Of a stretch of 64,000 nt of DNA, positions 25,906-38,779 are shown one piece after another. The stretch comes from Sipunculus nudus. Lineage: Eukaryota > Annelida > Sipuncula > Golfingiida > Sipunculidae. The translations under genes and the position numbers were made by a program. Where the stretch lies: contig CM049316.1 in NCBI GenBank assembly GCA_026874595.1, forward strand, positions 14,325,839 through 14,389,838, given 5' to 3'. The notes under the pieces are model-generated. The model made no database searches and was not told the origin of the DNA. It was given only the letters and a program-made list of their open reading frames with translations. Positions within the stretch are counted from its first letter, which is position 1; each line of letters starts with the position of its first letter.

Positions 25906-26071
25906 ATTCTTTGGTGCCTCTCTGGAAGGATTCGTTGACTTGGTGGAACAGGTTTTGGCAGGCTCTCTCAAATGCTGGCACCACAATGCTCTGGAACGCG
26001 TCTCTGTATGATGCCTGGATTGGTCCTTGAAGGGACGACGCTGCAGCTTGGCCAATACTCTCTATGGTTTG
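25906..26071 (-). CDS. EDC4: EDC4 exon w12, highly conserved LQGPIQASYR segment
   Basis: The acceptor is ctgtaaag, chosen because it gives exactly the eight residues QTIESIGQ that vertebrate EDC4 has between its KSK and AAA. The donor is AAT|GTGAGC. It encodes QTIESIGQAAASSLQGPIQA, then SYRDAFQSIVVPAFERACQN, LFHQVNESFQRGTKE. This is the best-conserved block of the gene in the window. It leaves in phase 1 (T, completed to Tyr). Confidence 0.97.
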
Positions 26072-26676
26072 CTTTACAGAATACACAAGGAGATGCTTAA
26101 AAAGTCTGTGATTCAACAAATTAAATGTTGCATCCAATATTGGCACTATCTAAGTATAAGCTACTGTGGTCAGTAACTAGTGCCCAAGCAATGGCCCAAA
26201 CATAATATCAGGGAAATTTGACTTTGATAATAGATTGAAATTATTATGTGCCATTTCGCAAAGTGAATGTTATTAAGAAACCTGGTATCACAGTGTTAAC
26301 TCTCGATTTTAAGAAGTCTAATATTAATTTTTATGTTATGCAACAGGTAAAATAATAATATATATTTTACATGTATACATACATACATAGATACATACAT
26401 ACCATCGTCATTTGTACCAGGAAAAATGCTTTACCAGGAAAAATCATAATAAGCATTTTTCCTATTAAACTGCCAAACTCAGCAGTACATATAACATTTG
26501 GGATCTGCACTGGTAAGATTGCAAATTGTACCAAAGGATAAGGCTTATAAATTTTGTATTTAGTAGTGCTGTCATCTACAGGCTGATTTTAGAACTTATT
26601 CATTTTATATATTAGGATCAGCAAATTACACTATATGGTTCATACTGCCTTGACTCTAACTAATATGTGGCCATAC

Positions 26677-26792
26677 CCTTGAGCGGACTAATTTGCTGAT
26701 ATTCTCTCTCATCAGCGTGTCTGTTGCAGTCAGTTTCTGTGCCATCTCCAGGTGAAGTTGGTCCTTCAGGGGCTGCAGGACACTGGTCATAT
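26677..26792 (-). CDS. EDC4: EDC4 exon w11, conserved helical region
   Basis: The acceptor is acttttag and the donor is AGG|GTATGG. It encodes MTSVLQPLKDQLHLEMAQKL then TATDTLMRENISKLVRSR. It aligns with the vertebrate segment that ends VTKLVKSK, immediately before the DAIARAAADTLQGPIQ region. It enters in phase 1 and leaves in phase 0. Confidence 0.94.
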
Positions 26793-27124
26793 CTAAAAGT
26801 AACACCATGTATCCATATTATTATAACTGACAGTGGTACCACTTTACTTCTGTAATGCAACTGCTTTCGGTTCCACACTTTGGAAATGGCTGTTTTTGGT
26901 ATTGAACTGTAAGGGGTGGTTTTCTGAAAATCAGCCTGAGAAAATGAAAATTTTTTTTTTGGCAAAGAGACTTTCCCATTGCCATCTCTCAGGAACTACA
27001 TGAACCACACAAATACAGATAATATGCTGGTGCATGTGAATATGATTAAAATAATGACACTAATCATATCTAAATCAAGCCAGATAAATTATGTACAAAT
27101 CACATGATGCATACATGTAAATAT

Positions 27125-27640
27125 GATAAACAAGAGCACCGCAAATGGTGCATAATATGCCTGTTGTGTATCTGGTGACCTCTGACTTAATTAAATATGC
27201 ATTAATTATGCTGAGAATGTAATTCAGGTGAGAAACCATATTCTTAAATATTTATAATGGGTGTCATCAAAGTCCATAAGATTTTTGGTAAGTCACTATG
27301 GTGCCAAAAAGTCAGATGACCTCTGACCTCATAAAATATGTGTGGTTCTGCTGGAAAACAAACTTAGGCGAAATATTATATTGATTAATATTCCTGTTAA
27401 GTTTTACAAAAAATTAATCCTTTTTTATACCTCATAAGTCATCGAGGCAACACCATAAAGTGGCCTGGTGACCTCTGACCTATGTGTGAATGTTGTCCGG
27501 CAAGATAATCTATTGGTAAGTAGTTATGGTGAGTTTCATGAAAATCCATCAATGCCCTGGTAAGTAATTGAAGTGACACTAAAAGTTAACAGACAGAGGG
27601 ATGGATGGACAGCCTGTGGGTATACCATTATAGGTCCCTT
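27125..27640. repeat. Dispersed repeat (aagagcaccrcaa family), copy 1
   Basis: It starts aagagcaccgcaaatggtgcataat and has recurring gtgacctctgacct segments and a closing gacagagggatggatggacag. A second copy starts aagagcaccacaagattgcataat at 45018 and ends near 45495 in another EDC4 intron, in the same orientation. Confidence 0.65.
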
Positions 27641-27950
27641 CATGGACTGACATATAAAGATGACACTGGTAATATCTACAACAAATAATATATGATTTTT
27701 TATAAACTAATTCTGCTATGTGCTGAAACCATGTGGAATTAATTATGTAATATAAGGCAATGATAATATGCAATTTAAATCACAGAAATGTGTTACAGTA
27801 TAAGATTTTCCAGGTCAATCAAATTATATCTGACATGCTTTTCTGGAATACAGACAAAGATTTTGTACCTTAGTTAAGAGGTTTACCCTGTGGATTAAAC
27901 ATTTTTTTTGAGATCCTGCATGTTTGGATGCTTACAGCCACAACACTTAC

Positions 27951-28106
27951 TTGGCACTAGGGTATGTTTGATCTCCTGCTTGACAGTGCGGTCCACCTGC
28001 TGGGCCACGGAGGAGTTGACAGACTGTTGCAGCACCGCTATCAGACGGTCGTGTTTCTGCTTCTCCTGACTGTCCTTCTCCTTCAGTGCTGTCTGTAAGT
28101 GGCGAG
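27951..28106 (-). CDS. EDC4: EDC4 exon w10, coiled coil
   Basis: The acceptor is ctggaccag and the donor is CCAA|GTAAGT. It encodes RHLQTALKEKDSQEKQKHDR, then LIAVLQQSVNSSVAQQVDRT and VKQEIKHTLVP. The last part resembles the vertebrate EDC4 segment before the conserved C-terminal helices. A second acceptor 14 bases on (ttacag|ACAGCA, right edge 28092) is possible but does not match the phase of the chosen upstream donor. Confidence 0.9.
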
Positions 28107-28199
28107 CTGGTCCAGCATCAAGGAAAGTATTGACAAAACAGTTTGGCAAACATAGATTCATTCAGGTACTAATGACAACCTTTCCCTTAATGTAAGCAA

Positions 28200-29790
28200 A
28201 GCTAAAGAAGGGGTAGACATTGCCTGAGCTGTACTGTTTACACGGCTGAAACCGGGCCAAGCCAGCTCCCTCAGCAATGTTAAAGTTGATAGTCAAGGGC
28301 TCTATAATATAGTTTTGGTCCGTTTAGAGATATCAGATGATAGGAGAGAGATAGCCTAGACTAAAATTTGTTGTAGATACCACTCAAAGCCAAGCGCAAA
28401 AGTATCTCAGATGTACAATACGGCACAGCTCAGGACCAACCCCTATCTCAGGATCCACGCCCCTTTGGGTGCAAACACCTGTACACCCCAGCCACCAGAC
28501 ACACTGGATACTAGGCTAGAACCCTAACAATGAACAATTTGAGAGTGTACACCCAAGCCACCAGCAAGCAGACAGTCTGGGCACTGGGCTAGGACCCTTA
28601 CAATGAACAATTTGCCTGTATATGTTGTTCTAATTTGTTATTGATAAAAGCAAAGTGAATGACTCACCTGATGTGCAATTACTCATTAATATTTTTCAGA
28701 TTCTTTGGCTTAATATTATTCAATATGTCCTGATTAAAAACTCTTGATTTTACAGCTAACAGTCCTGTGCGGTTGTACTGATCTGAAAGATCCATTTCAG
28801 CAGTGTGGTTGTCAAAGATTATATGTAAAATTATTGAAACTGATCTGAAGCAAGATCCACTATTGAATTCTAAAGATTAGGAGGTAATCAGGTATCAAAA
28901 GCAAAAACTGAGAAGAATCATAAGCATGAATTTAAATATTCTCTGCACAGTAAATGTAACTGTCACAATACATACAGTGCTGCCATAACACATTATCTCA
29001 TGCTATGATACCAGTCGTGACACTTAGCTCAAGATACAATACATGATAGTGCATATGAGTAGTATTCAAATTACAGTTCAGGTTCCAGATAATTTCTCTC
29101 TTTTGTTAAGTTCTCTATTTTCTTGTCTGAATGTTTCAGGAATAATGAATAAAGAAACAGCCCCTTTAATTGGTTTAATTATGCAGTAGTTGCAATCAGA
29201 TGCTGACTGACCGATTTCTGGCAGCTGATTATTATTAAATACCAGAGATTGCTGGTGAAATGTAGTAAACTCTTTTGGTTAATCATATTTGAAAAAGGTA
29301 TCAACACCAGGACATCTGATGATGCTGACACAATAGTGGACCTTGTCCTGGTATTTAGCAGTACACCAGTTGCTGATAAGTATCAAACTAGGAGACTACA
29401 CAACTCACATGAGTTCAAATCTGCTGTTTAGTGTTTACGGGCGTCATTAACTGACCCCCACAATGCACAATGGCTTCCATAAAAATTAGCCACGTAGGTA
29501 AAAATGTCGTGAAGAGGGTAAGGTAGTCCCTTTTATTATGTTGGATTTGAACGGTTTCCAGGCAAATTGCATAAACATGGTTTTGCGGGAAGGACTTCAC
29601 TGAACAAATAATTTGTGAGATTAGGCATGTGAAAATATAAACATATGTTTCCTTGAAATGTAACAAGTTTTGATTTTAATGCTTGACAGTTGATACAAGT
29701 AGAATTTGCGGTCTCACAGTGCCCACAAGGTAGAGGTTTGTTTCAAGTAGAAACGACCTCTGATGGCAGGGTACTAGTAGACAAGGATAC
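28200..29790. other. EDC4 intron, nothing strong recognised
   Basis: A roughly 95-bp imperfect duplication lies around 28480-28615 (ccagccaccag..., taggctagaaccctaacaatgaacaattt). Otherwise unremarkable. Confidence 0.4.
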
Positions 29791-29989
29791 ACTGCATGCT
29801 AGAGTGCTGGTCAAGTGCTCCTGACAGCTTGGCTGTCAGCGACCCCTCCATCGTGTCAATGCGGTCCTGCAGCTGCTGCAATCTGTCCTGTTGCTGCTGC
29901 TGGTGGCTGTTGATGCTGAGGAGGTCAGAGGTCACACACTGCTGTTGTTGTTGAACAAGACTTAGTAACTGCTCTACACACTTCTGGAG
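29791..29989 (-). CDS. EDC4: EDC4 exon w9, Gln-rich coiled coil
   Basis: The acceptor is gcgttgcag. It encodes LQKCVEQLLSLVQQQQQCVT, then SDLLSINSHQQQQQDRLQQL and QDRIDTMEGSLTAKLSGALD and QHSSMQ. It has a heptad-like pattern with two Gln runs, typical of a coiled coil. I place the donor at CAGT|GTATCC (phase 1), which pairs with the acceptor at 28106. A donor two bases earlier (GTGTAT) would not keep the frame with the acceptors I see. Confidence 0.88.
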
Positions 29990-31256
29990 CTGCAACGCAG
30001 AGAGATTGATTTGTTCAATAAGGCTTCTAGATGACCTTATATATCCGATATATCTTCCAAGGTGATCCATTAAAACCACCAAATACAAGGCTTTCATAGT
30101 TTAAAATCAGTCCACATTAACAGTGACTTCATATGCGTCCTCTTTTTCACTGTTCTTACGTGATTCTGTTTTAAAAAAACATGTAATACATGTATGAATA
30201 CAGCTAGCATTATTTTACATAATCCCAAGGTGGTACATTTTGTGTGACATGGGTGAAATTGCCCATGTTTAGAGAAGAAAAATTTTTTATGATCTACAAT
30301 GTAAGAGCAATCACTAACAGTAGTATCACGTCTCAGAAATGTTTTTTAAATCCATAATAAATTCTTTAACAAATTATATTTGCTATATAAGCCATATAAA
30401 TGACAAACTATAAATGGCATTTTTGGGCTGTTCAACTTTTTGCAGGAAAATCAATGTTTCTCAGAAACCTTCAATATTTTTTCTTGAAATTTTAAATAAA
30501 AAAAAAAAACAATCAGTTCATTAAGTGTCTTTAATTTCAAGCAGAAATAATGTTCCATTCCTACAATTCTAAGGTGTGATTTATCAACTGTAGTTTAACA
30601 GGACCACATGTATTTTCAGCATACGACATACATAAACAAGCTTCAGTATGTTCAGAATTAACAGTCACAGGTATCATATCCTTGTTGTCATCCAACTGAA
30701 ACTACAACTAGAGTTAAAGAGCACATAAATAATATCCCGATTGTCATCATTTCTCAAAAGGGCCCCTTTGGTCACAGCGCTCAGCTGAAATTGATTCTTA
30801 GAATATTTGTATAAAATTCTACAGTCTATTCACTCTAACCTGGCACGTGGATGAAGTGCAAGTGGTCCCTATGTGCTGTGATCAGGCTGAAAGTAGTCAC
30901 CCTGGCTGTGACAGATCACATACCACTATTTGTGAGTACACACAACCTAGTGCTCACAAAAAAGCAATATGTCATATTAATTTATACATACCTGCCTGTG
31001 GAAGTAAGTGATTCTGGTTATCAGACATAAATTATAACTTTTTGTCATTATATCTCTAATGAAAGAAATATTCTGGGCAGTTTTACCATGTGTTCTGTGC
31101 CCTGGGGGACCATCTCTACTGGGCGGTAGATTTGAAACCATGTGCATCCTTTACAATTTATGAACTGTTCTACCATTCTATCTATGTATCTATTATTCTA
31201 TGTATCTATCCTTTTTTCTACTTACCCGTTTATCCATCTCTACTGATCTTAAAATT

Positions 31257-31359
<103 letters not shown>

Positions 31360-31758
31360 GACAGTGATACAAGTAACTAAGGTTTCAAAATAATGAAAGG
31401 AAAATGCAAAATTTCAATCACAAATGCTAACAATTACCATGTCTACTTAATGAAATGCATTTATCCACTACCATTAAAAAAAAAAGAATTTTCTTATGAT
31501 AATCTCAGAGTCTATCAATACCTGTATCTCTGGTACACTTGTGTCACAGTCACTGGTATAGATTACTTATCAGATAAAGTTATATTTTATGGCAATGTTA
31601 CATATAAGGTTTGTTGCAAGTAATTTTATTTTTAATCTGATAGATTATTAACTGACCAGATCATTTGCACACCTGTGTCACAAGTTCACTGGATTTTAAT
31701 TAGCTATCAGATTTCCACTGAACTACATTGATTTTTTTTCAGTTTTGACTATAACAAC

Positions 31759-33224
31759 TTATAAAGGAGCTATTCCATGCATTTCAAAATCCTCGCCTGT
31801 TATTTCATCTTCAGAAAAATTACTAATATCACTGTCACTGTCATCATCTGTCACATTAATAATAAAATTATCAACTACGTCATCTATCAAACCATCAACC
31901 TTCCACATTTCCTCTTCAACTCTTTTCACATGGTCACAGGCCCTCCTCCAATCGTCCACTGTAACTGATTCCACTGCTTCAGCACACAGGTCAGCAACTG
32001 AAGACATCTTAAACGATGAATTGTTCCGAGCTGCATATCCCTGAACTTATGCCCATATTAGCTCAATTGGGTTCAGTTCACAGTGATTTGGGGGTAAACG
32101 TACAACAGTGTGACCACGTTCCTCTGCCCAAGTGTCAATTTTGTACTTCACAAAGGTTGGCTTGGCTTTCTTTACAAGTTCATACAGTTCTGGCTTCAGC
32201 ATGTCATGGGACCAGTGGATTTTGTGAGCTGTGAGCCAAGCGCGCATATCACCTCTCCTGGTTTTACTAGTGGGAGCTTTGTGTAATATCACACTGTGAT
32301 ATGGAGCATTGTCCATAACAATGACAGACTTGGGAGGAAGGTTTGGAACCAACTTTTCCATGAACCATGACTCAAATTGGGGAGCATCCATTTCCTCGTG
32401 GTAGTCAGCAGTTCCTTTCCTGGCTTGGAATGTCCACAAAGCATTAGGAACAAATCCCAATTCTCCCCCAGCATGGGAAATGATTAACCGTCCACCCTTG
32501 CCACTTGGCTGGTGTAATCCTGGTGACAAGTTGTCTTGCTGAGCCTTCCAAGGATTTTTGTGTACCTGTGTATCTTGCCACACACGACAAACAAAATGAT
32601 GGGCATTCAGCCAAGTCTCATCAAGGTAGACAATAGTACCTACAGATGGGTGTTCACGCAACATTCTTATCTGCCTCAGATACCTGTGTCTTCGTGCAAG
32701 GATATCTGGCTTCTCATACACAAAAATCCGCCCATTTCTTTTCTGGTATTTAAAGCCAAGTTTGTGAAGTATTTTCCATAAAGTTGTCCGCCCATATGGG
32801 AATCCACAGTCTGCTTGTTGGATGGAATTAAGCAGTTTATTTTCAAGGTTGGAACCTCATTACAATGGAAGAACTGATGCACATTCCTTCTGATCACACT
32901 AAGCATAAAATAATCAACCTGTGAAAATTGGGCTTCCCTGTTGGGTCTTTTTTTACCAGGGGTGCATAACTGATCCTTTTCTGTTCCTTCCACCCTTACT
33001 CGTGACACTGTGCGTTCACCAACACCTGTAGCTTCTGCAGTTCATTCCCTAACTTTCTTCACAGAGATTGCAGGGTGGCCGAGCTGCTTTTCTCTTTCAA
33101 AATACTGATTTACATTCAGTATAATGCCTCTTGCCTGGCTGGTTAAACACTTTCCTTGAAACTTTTTCAAAGAGCTTTTTCTGTCTTCTGGTTTCTTTGT
33201 TTTACTTGTTGGTGTTGCCGACAT
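31759..33224 (-). pseudogene. IS630/Tc1/mariner-type DDE transposase, probably DD82E/Sailor-like, inactivated
   Basis: A minus-strand frame of about 480 residues. It has an N-terminal basic region (MSATPTSKTKKPEDRKSSLK), a helix-turn-helix-like part (TAEATGVGERTVSRV) and a DDE core: LDETW near 32615, VMDNAPYH near 32310 and LNPIELIWA before 32050. I count 82 residues between the second Asp and the Glu. A reported metazoan family with that spacing is Sailor (DD82E). The acidic tail ends at 31759. Three lesions are seen: TGA in VRE*TAEA (about 33043-33045), a frameshift near 32845, and TAA after LIWA (32047-32049). Downstream of that stop the same frame continues. Terminal repeats were not found. 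Confidence 0.85.
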
Positions 33225-35894
33225 CGTGTGCATAAGAGAAGTGTAAATACAAGGTCTGATCAGTACCATTCAAACTGACTTAATATCAGGTTTGACCCTC
33301 TGGAGTGTAACAAGATACATAATATATCTACTGAAAAGTATCAGTCCAGTGCTGAAGGAACTGCTTTCTTTAGGGACCGTTTAAAAGTTCTCATTTTCAT
33401 ACATATTTTTAATTCTGTTGTCAAATGAACCATGCCTATGTTCTGTTGAGAACAATAAAGACAATAAATGGACTAGTTTTGAGATGGTCCCCTTTGCTGA
33501 AGCACACAGCACATGCTGGTACCACAGGTCAGTTTACCCCAGTCCAACTCAGTGACAAGACCATTAATCATAGAGATATACAATGAAAGATGTTGCAAAA
33601 GAGCAGAAATCACTAATTTTTTTCAGTTGCTATTTGTAGATTGTTACATTTGAAATAAATGGAAACAATAAACCACAAATTAGAATGCAGAAATACATTA
33701 AAACTAAGACAAAACAAATGGACTAAGTTTTGTCCTTTAGTGGATACATTTGACCAGCGATGATACGTGTCAGGGAGGACAGGTCATTAAGCTCCCCCCG
33801 GGGTTAACAGATCTGATAGCAGGACCGCATCACATAGGTGAAAATGGTTGAAATCAAATCGCCGTGCCAAGCTAGACTGAATAGAGTATAGCGGTTGTGT
33901 TGACTATGCACTTTATGGACTACATGATCATATACGTGTAAATGTAAATGTTTCAGTATTTCAACTAAGTGACTGTTATATGCATGTGAATAAATCTACT
34001 TGGAATTTATAAAACATGAACTAAATTAAATAAGTTATAACAAGGTATGCATTGCATCTGTACTGTGTAATATTTGAAACTTGTGACCTGAACCATTTTA
34101 TGATGAAATAAGGAATAAAATAGTAATGGGCCCCAAGTGTTATATGAAAGGGACCATTTCAAACACCAACAAAAAATGTAAAAGTTTGAGTTCTAAATAT
34201 AGAAGGAAAAGTCAGCTAAAAATTAAATCCCATGAAAAATGACCCAATATTCTTGGCTCTGTGGTTCAGTTCACTTTATATCTGAGAAAGTACTTGATCA
34301 GGCTGGAATGCTTTACAAGCCCTTCCAATTGTTCAACCTTTTTCAATTGGTCGGTAATATGATATTTTACTAAATAATCTAAATATTTTATATACCAAAT
34401 TGAAGGTTAGGCTATGAGAATTTACATGAAAATCAAAATTTGGCAATCTAATATATCCTGCACTCATAATGAAGCAAAATGTAAAACCAAATTTAATGTA
34501 CCATGTAAAAATGATGGACATTTATAATTGTTCAACCAAATTCAGATAGCAATATTTCTCTAACCCTCAGTCAATCTAAGTTTTTTTTTGTTTCACTAGT
34601 AAGCCCAGTTTATGAGCATTATTTCATAGAGTATTGATATCTTTATGTCATATGCAAAAGCATTTCATTTGCATTCAAGCAGACTAACATGCATTTCAAG
34701 ATAAATAGGGAGAGCAAAACTCAGCCTGATAAACTGTCTCACAGGAGGCTAATTTGATGTAAATGTGCAGTTATGCAGGTCTCAATATTGGCACAAGTGC
34801 TGCAGCACATGAAATCAAGTCAGTAAAATTCAATGAAATCAGCATTAGGGTGCTGATGTAAGCAGGAATGGAAAATTTGAACATCAGCATGTCACACAGG
34901 ACATTCTAAATTTACATAAACTGCCTCAGTTTATTGCTGCCAAGCATGCCTACAGCTGTTTCTGGGAAACTGAAAATGAGTTTTGTTGAAATGAGCATGT
35001 TTTTAGCTTTCTGTTGGTATATAGAACATGGAAAGAAGACCAAGTGGAAGGGTACAGGGAACCCTACAAAATAGAAAGTCATGTTTTTTCCTAAATGTAC
35101 CAACTTGTGAAATGTGACCAAGAGAACAATTTGTGTCAGTAAGTGTTTTTTCTCACTACATAAGCCCCATTAACACACATTTTTCTGGAGCTCTCCACAT
35201 CGTTTAGTGCTCTAACTACCCCAAAGGTGGCAGATTTCAAGGCTTTTCAGTCTGGAGCGCTCTATATCTTGACCATTCTACATTCTAGCGCACGCCAGAG
35301 GCTATCTGACGCGCCTAACATTTGTGCTTAGAATTATGTAAACAGAAGTTGAGCACGCTATATAGAAGACTCGGCTGTCATGTGACTGGAATTTGCCCAT
35401 GCGCTCAAGGGGGAGTCCAATCTGGCCACGCTAGATTGCAATATTTATCTGCATGTAAATGCAATGCAGATTTTAGGCTGGGCCAAGTGCAATGCGACCT
35501 AACGTGACAGGGTAGTCCACTCCCAATGGTCACTTGGTCTGGCACAGTGTGAACCCAATGTAAAATGTAGCCTGCTCCACATTTTTCTGGACCGGTCCAG
35601 CTGTGCCACATTTTACCAGTGTAAATAGGGCTATAGAATCAGTAGACTGCACATAAAATTTCATGGTGCCATCAGCACTTTTGCTTGCTTGTTAGGTCCA
35701 GATTGATCCAACTGCAGATGCTTAAAACAGCTATCAGAGGATAAATACACTAATTCCATGTAAAACTTCACATTTTTCATAAATGACATATGTTAACTTG
35801 ACAGAAGCATGAAAAGGCTTATGGTTTCAAAGTATAACTTGCATGTTAGCATGAACACTGGTGTCTTTATACACTGCAGATGCTGTAATCTTAC
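33225..35894. other. EDC4 intron, nothing recognised
   Basis: AT-rich sequence without conserved frames. It probably includes the transposon's right flank, but I see no matching terminal repeat. Confidence 0.4.
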
Positions 35895-35943
35895 CTGGTC
35901 TAATCTCTGTGTGTCCACAGCTTGTACACCAGGGGGCGTGGTA
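35895..35943 (-). CDS. EDC4: EDC4 exon w8 (49-nt small exon)
   Basis: A small exon between acceptor ttctgcag (with a long T-rich tract before it) and donor CAG|GTAAGA. It encodes TTPPGVQAVDTQRLDQ. The first base completes the Ser codon AG|T from exon w7 and it ends in phase 0, so both joins are exact. A small exon in a 7-kb/6-kb intron context is easily missed by gene finders. Its loss would remove 49 nt and shift the frame. Confidence 0.88.
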
Positions 35944-36355
35944 CTGCAGAAAAAAATAAATATTACAAACGAGTAAATGGTAAAAAGCAATCTTGTTACC
36001 TGTATATGTTCTCAGGCAATAATGTGACCACATGATAGAACATTTGACACATGCTGTTCTCAATAACTCAAATCAAATTGTCATTCTCTAGAAAATAACA
36101 TAAAATGTTTTCTTGGAATAAATATGAGTAAAGAAATTGGTCTTCAGTTCAACTTCAGAATATGAAGATACATCATCAGATACGTCTGTTCAAATTTGGG
36201 ATTGCTTGTAGGTGGGGCACTGCATCACACACAGGTGACCAGTAAACTAATATTAACATCTGTTATTAAAAGCTCATGTCACATCATATTTCTATTAATC
36301 CAGTACTTTTTTCATGAACATTTACTCCAGAAAATACTAACAATCAAAGCAATAA

Positions 36356-37235
36356 ACAAGGGACCTATGGGTCACTGTGCTCAGCTGAAGTTGACCTTGA
36401 AGGTAAAAATCTAAAATAATATCAAATGGAGATAAAAGTGTATGAGGAAGAGGTAATAAAGGCCATGGTTGGTTTTTATGATTGGTTTGTATTGATGAGC
36501 AAGAAATTGTTGCAAATAATATTTTGTGACCTGACCATGTCTTTCCTAATGTTGAAACTGACGCATGTGAGCAGTTTGTGAACAAATGATCTGTACTATT
36601 ACCATGATCATTAGTTGGCTTTTTGATTAACTGTTGACATTTCAGTAGTTTACACATTTGTTCAATTGAATCTATTTTTTTGTATAATATATATTATTAA
36701 ATATATATGTATTTTTTAATGAAATGTATACAGTTGAAATATGACTAATTGACAACATAAAACAGAGCAAACAAAGCCTGATCTCAAATTCTGCTGAGGC
36801 AGGAAAATAATGAACAAACGTTTGTATTAAATCCTCATTTTTTTATCACATCAATTTTTTTTTTTAAATTTAAGTTTATATTCCTATACATTTCCAATAC
36901 AGCATATATATCCGAATATAAAAGTTGATTCATAATTCTCAATTGCATCATCATAAATCTAAATCTTGTCAGATAACACCACATCATGCATACAAATGAT
37001 TATTTATTTTTACCACAAAAATATATCTTTTAAATCAGCAAAACAATAAATATCTGAAAATAATACTTGATTTAGATTTCACAATTTTTAGTTGTGTCTT
37101 TATTTATCCATAATGTGCTTCATATTTTATCAATTTAAGCATACTGATGGGTTCAATTATATTCAATTATATTTGTTAAAATCATTTAAATTGATTTCTT
37201 TCAAAATGCTACATTACACAACATTGCATCTTCTG
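36356..37235. repeat. ~0.85-kb dispersed repeat, copy 1 (direct pair with 46455)
   Basis: It opens acaagggacctatgggtcac and gctcagctgaagttgacctt, then shares long near-identical stretches with 46455-47275 (aaggtaaaaatctaaaataa, catgtctttcctaatrttga, tcaattgaatctatttttttg, ttgtcagataacaccacat). Both copies lie in EDC4 introns in the same orientation. A further GACCCATGGGTC head follows each copy, at 37540 and 47285. Confidence 0.85.
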
Positions 37236-38779
37236 GATTACACCTTGAATTACTTTTTCAAGGAAAGCTTTTGCATATCGGAGTGGAAACAGCATTACAA
37301 TTAAGAAGATACAGTGAAAACAATAACAATTACTGCATGGGTTTGCGCAGGGGGGGGGGGGGGTGTGATTGGGGTGGTGATATGAGAATAACTGTACACC
37401 TGTCACAGCAGGGGATCTCCCCCAGTGACTGTAACAAATCAGAAACCCTGGCATAGCTGACTTCCAGTGACCTGGAGTGGGACCCTGCATCTGTAATCTG
37501 TAATCAAAGCAAATGACTACAATAGAGACTCAAGAAAACAAGGGACCCATGGGTCACTGCGCTCAGCTGTTATATATGATAAAAAATATGATTTGGGAAT
37601 GAGGCACATGCTGGTTTTGTGTGGTAATAAATATAAGCTTTATTATGAGTTGTTGGTGTTTAGCTTATGTATGATTTTGATAGTATCTTTGGAGACAAGG
37701 AAGAGGATTGATTTCATTTATTTTATTAACAAATGGAGTGCTATTGTCACAGATTTTGACTTGGCCATATAACTTATAGGCAGCACATATAATAAAAGAG
37801 TTTAACTGTTTATTAAATCTTAATAACAAATATTGTGCCAATATAATTTTTATTAAAAAATAATAAGAAAATCATATGATTTTAAAAAAAAAATATAATG
37901 GAAATTATTATTAAAAATAATATTATAGAATATATTCATGAATGCATTCATGAATACATTTTAAAAGTATCTGCACTGGTGTTCAAATATTTTCATTTTT
38001 TACCTGAATTCCCATTCTTATGCAATAAAATTTTTTAATGCAGCACATATTCATATTCATATTCATATTCATATTCAAATACATTTGCAAAACATTCGCA
38101 CCATGTCTAGTATTTATTTAGATTTAGCCAAACAATGATGTTGAGAATCTAGAATATACAAAATTCACAAATTTAAATAATGATCATAATTACCTGGTTT
38201 TATGGCTTTTATTTATATAAAAAAAAATAAATGTAATATATTCACTTTGAACTACTTTCACATCAATCTACACACTAGACACAGTAGGAATCTAGATTAA
38301 TATTATCAACTGCATCTTTGTCTATCATTAATATCCTTCATATGATGCCTAATGATTAGTAATGAATAATATAATTTATTTTTTATCATTAAAATTTAAC
38401 TGAAAAATACCATAGTTGATTGCATGGTGTTATTTGGAATAACACTGACAGTAACATTCTATCCATCCATACAAGATTCTTACATCATCAGTAACTGCAA
38501 ATTAATTTTCTGTTACTCATCAACTAACAAATTCCTTTCTATTAATTTTTCTTGAATTTGTTTTTAAAAACCAATATAAATTTATTAATTTATTGTTTAT
38601 TGTTATGTTGTTTTTCAAAACAACTATTAGATGAGTTGGGTTGGACACCTTGATCAACTGTGGCTGGGCATTACCTGCCTGGCTGCCCCAGTGTATGTCT
38701 CGCCTCAAGCGTGCATAATTTGATAAAAGGTCAACAAGGTCAACATACAGGTGACTGAAGAGGGGCTAGCTAGCCTGGG

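Noticed and set aside
32676-33008. Separate gene overlapping the transposase
   Set aside because: It is the upstream part of the same transposase, displaced by a frameshift near 32845.
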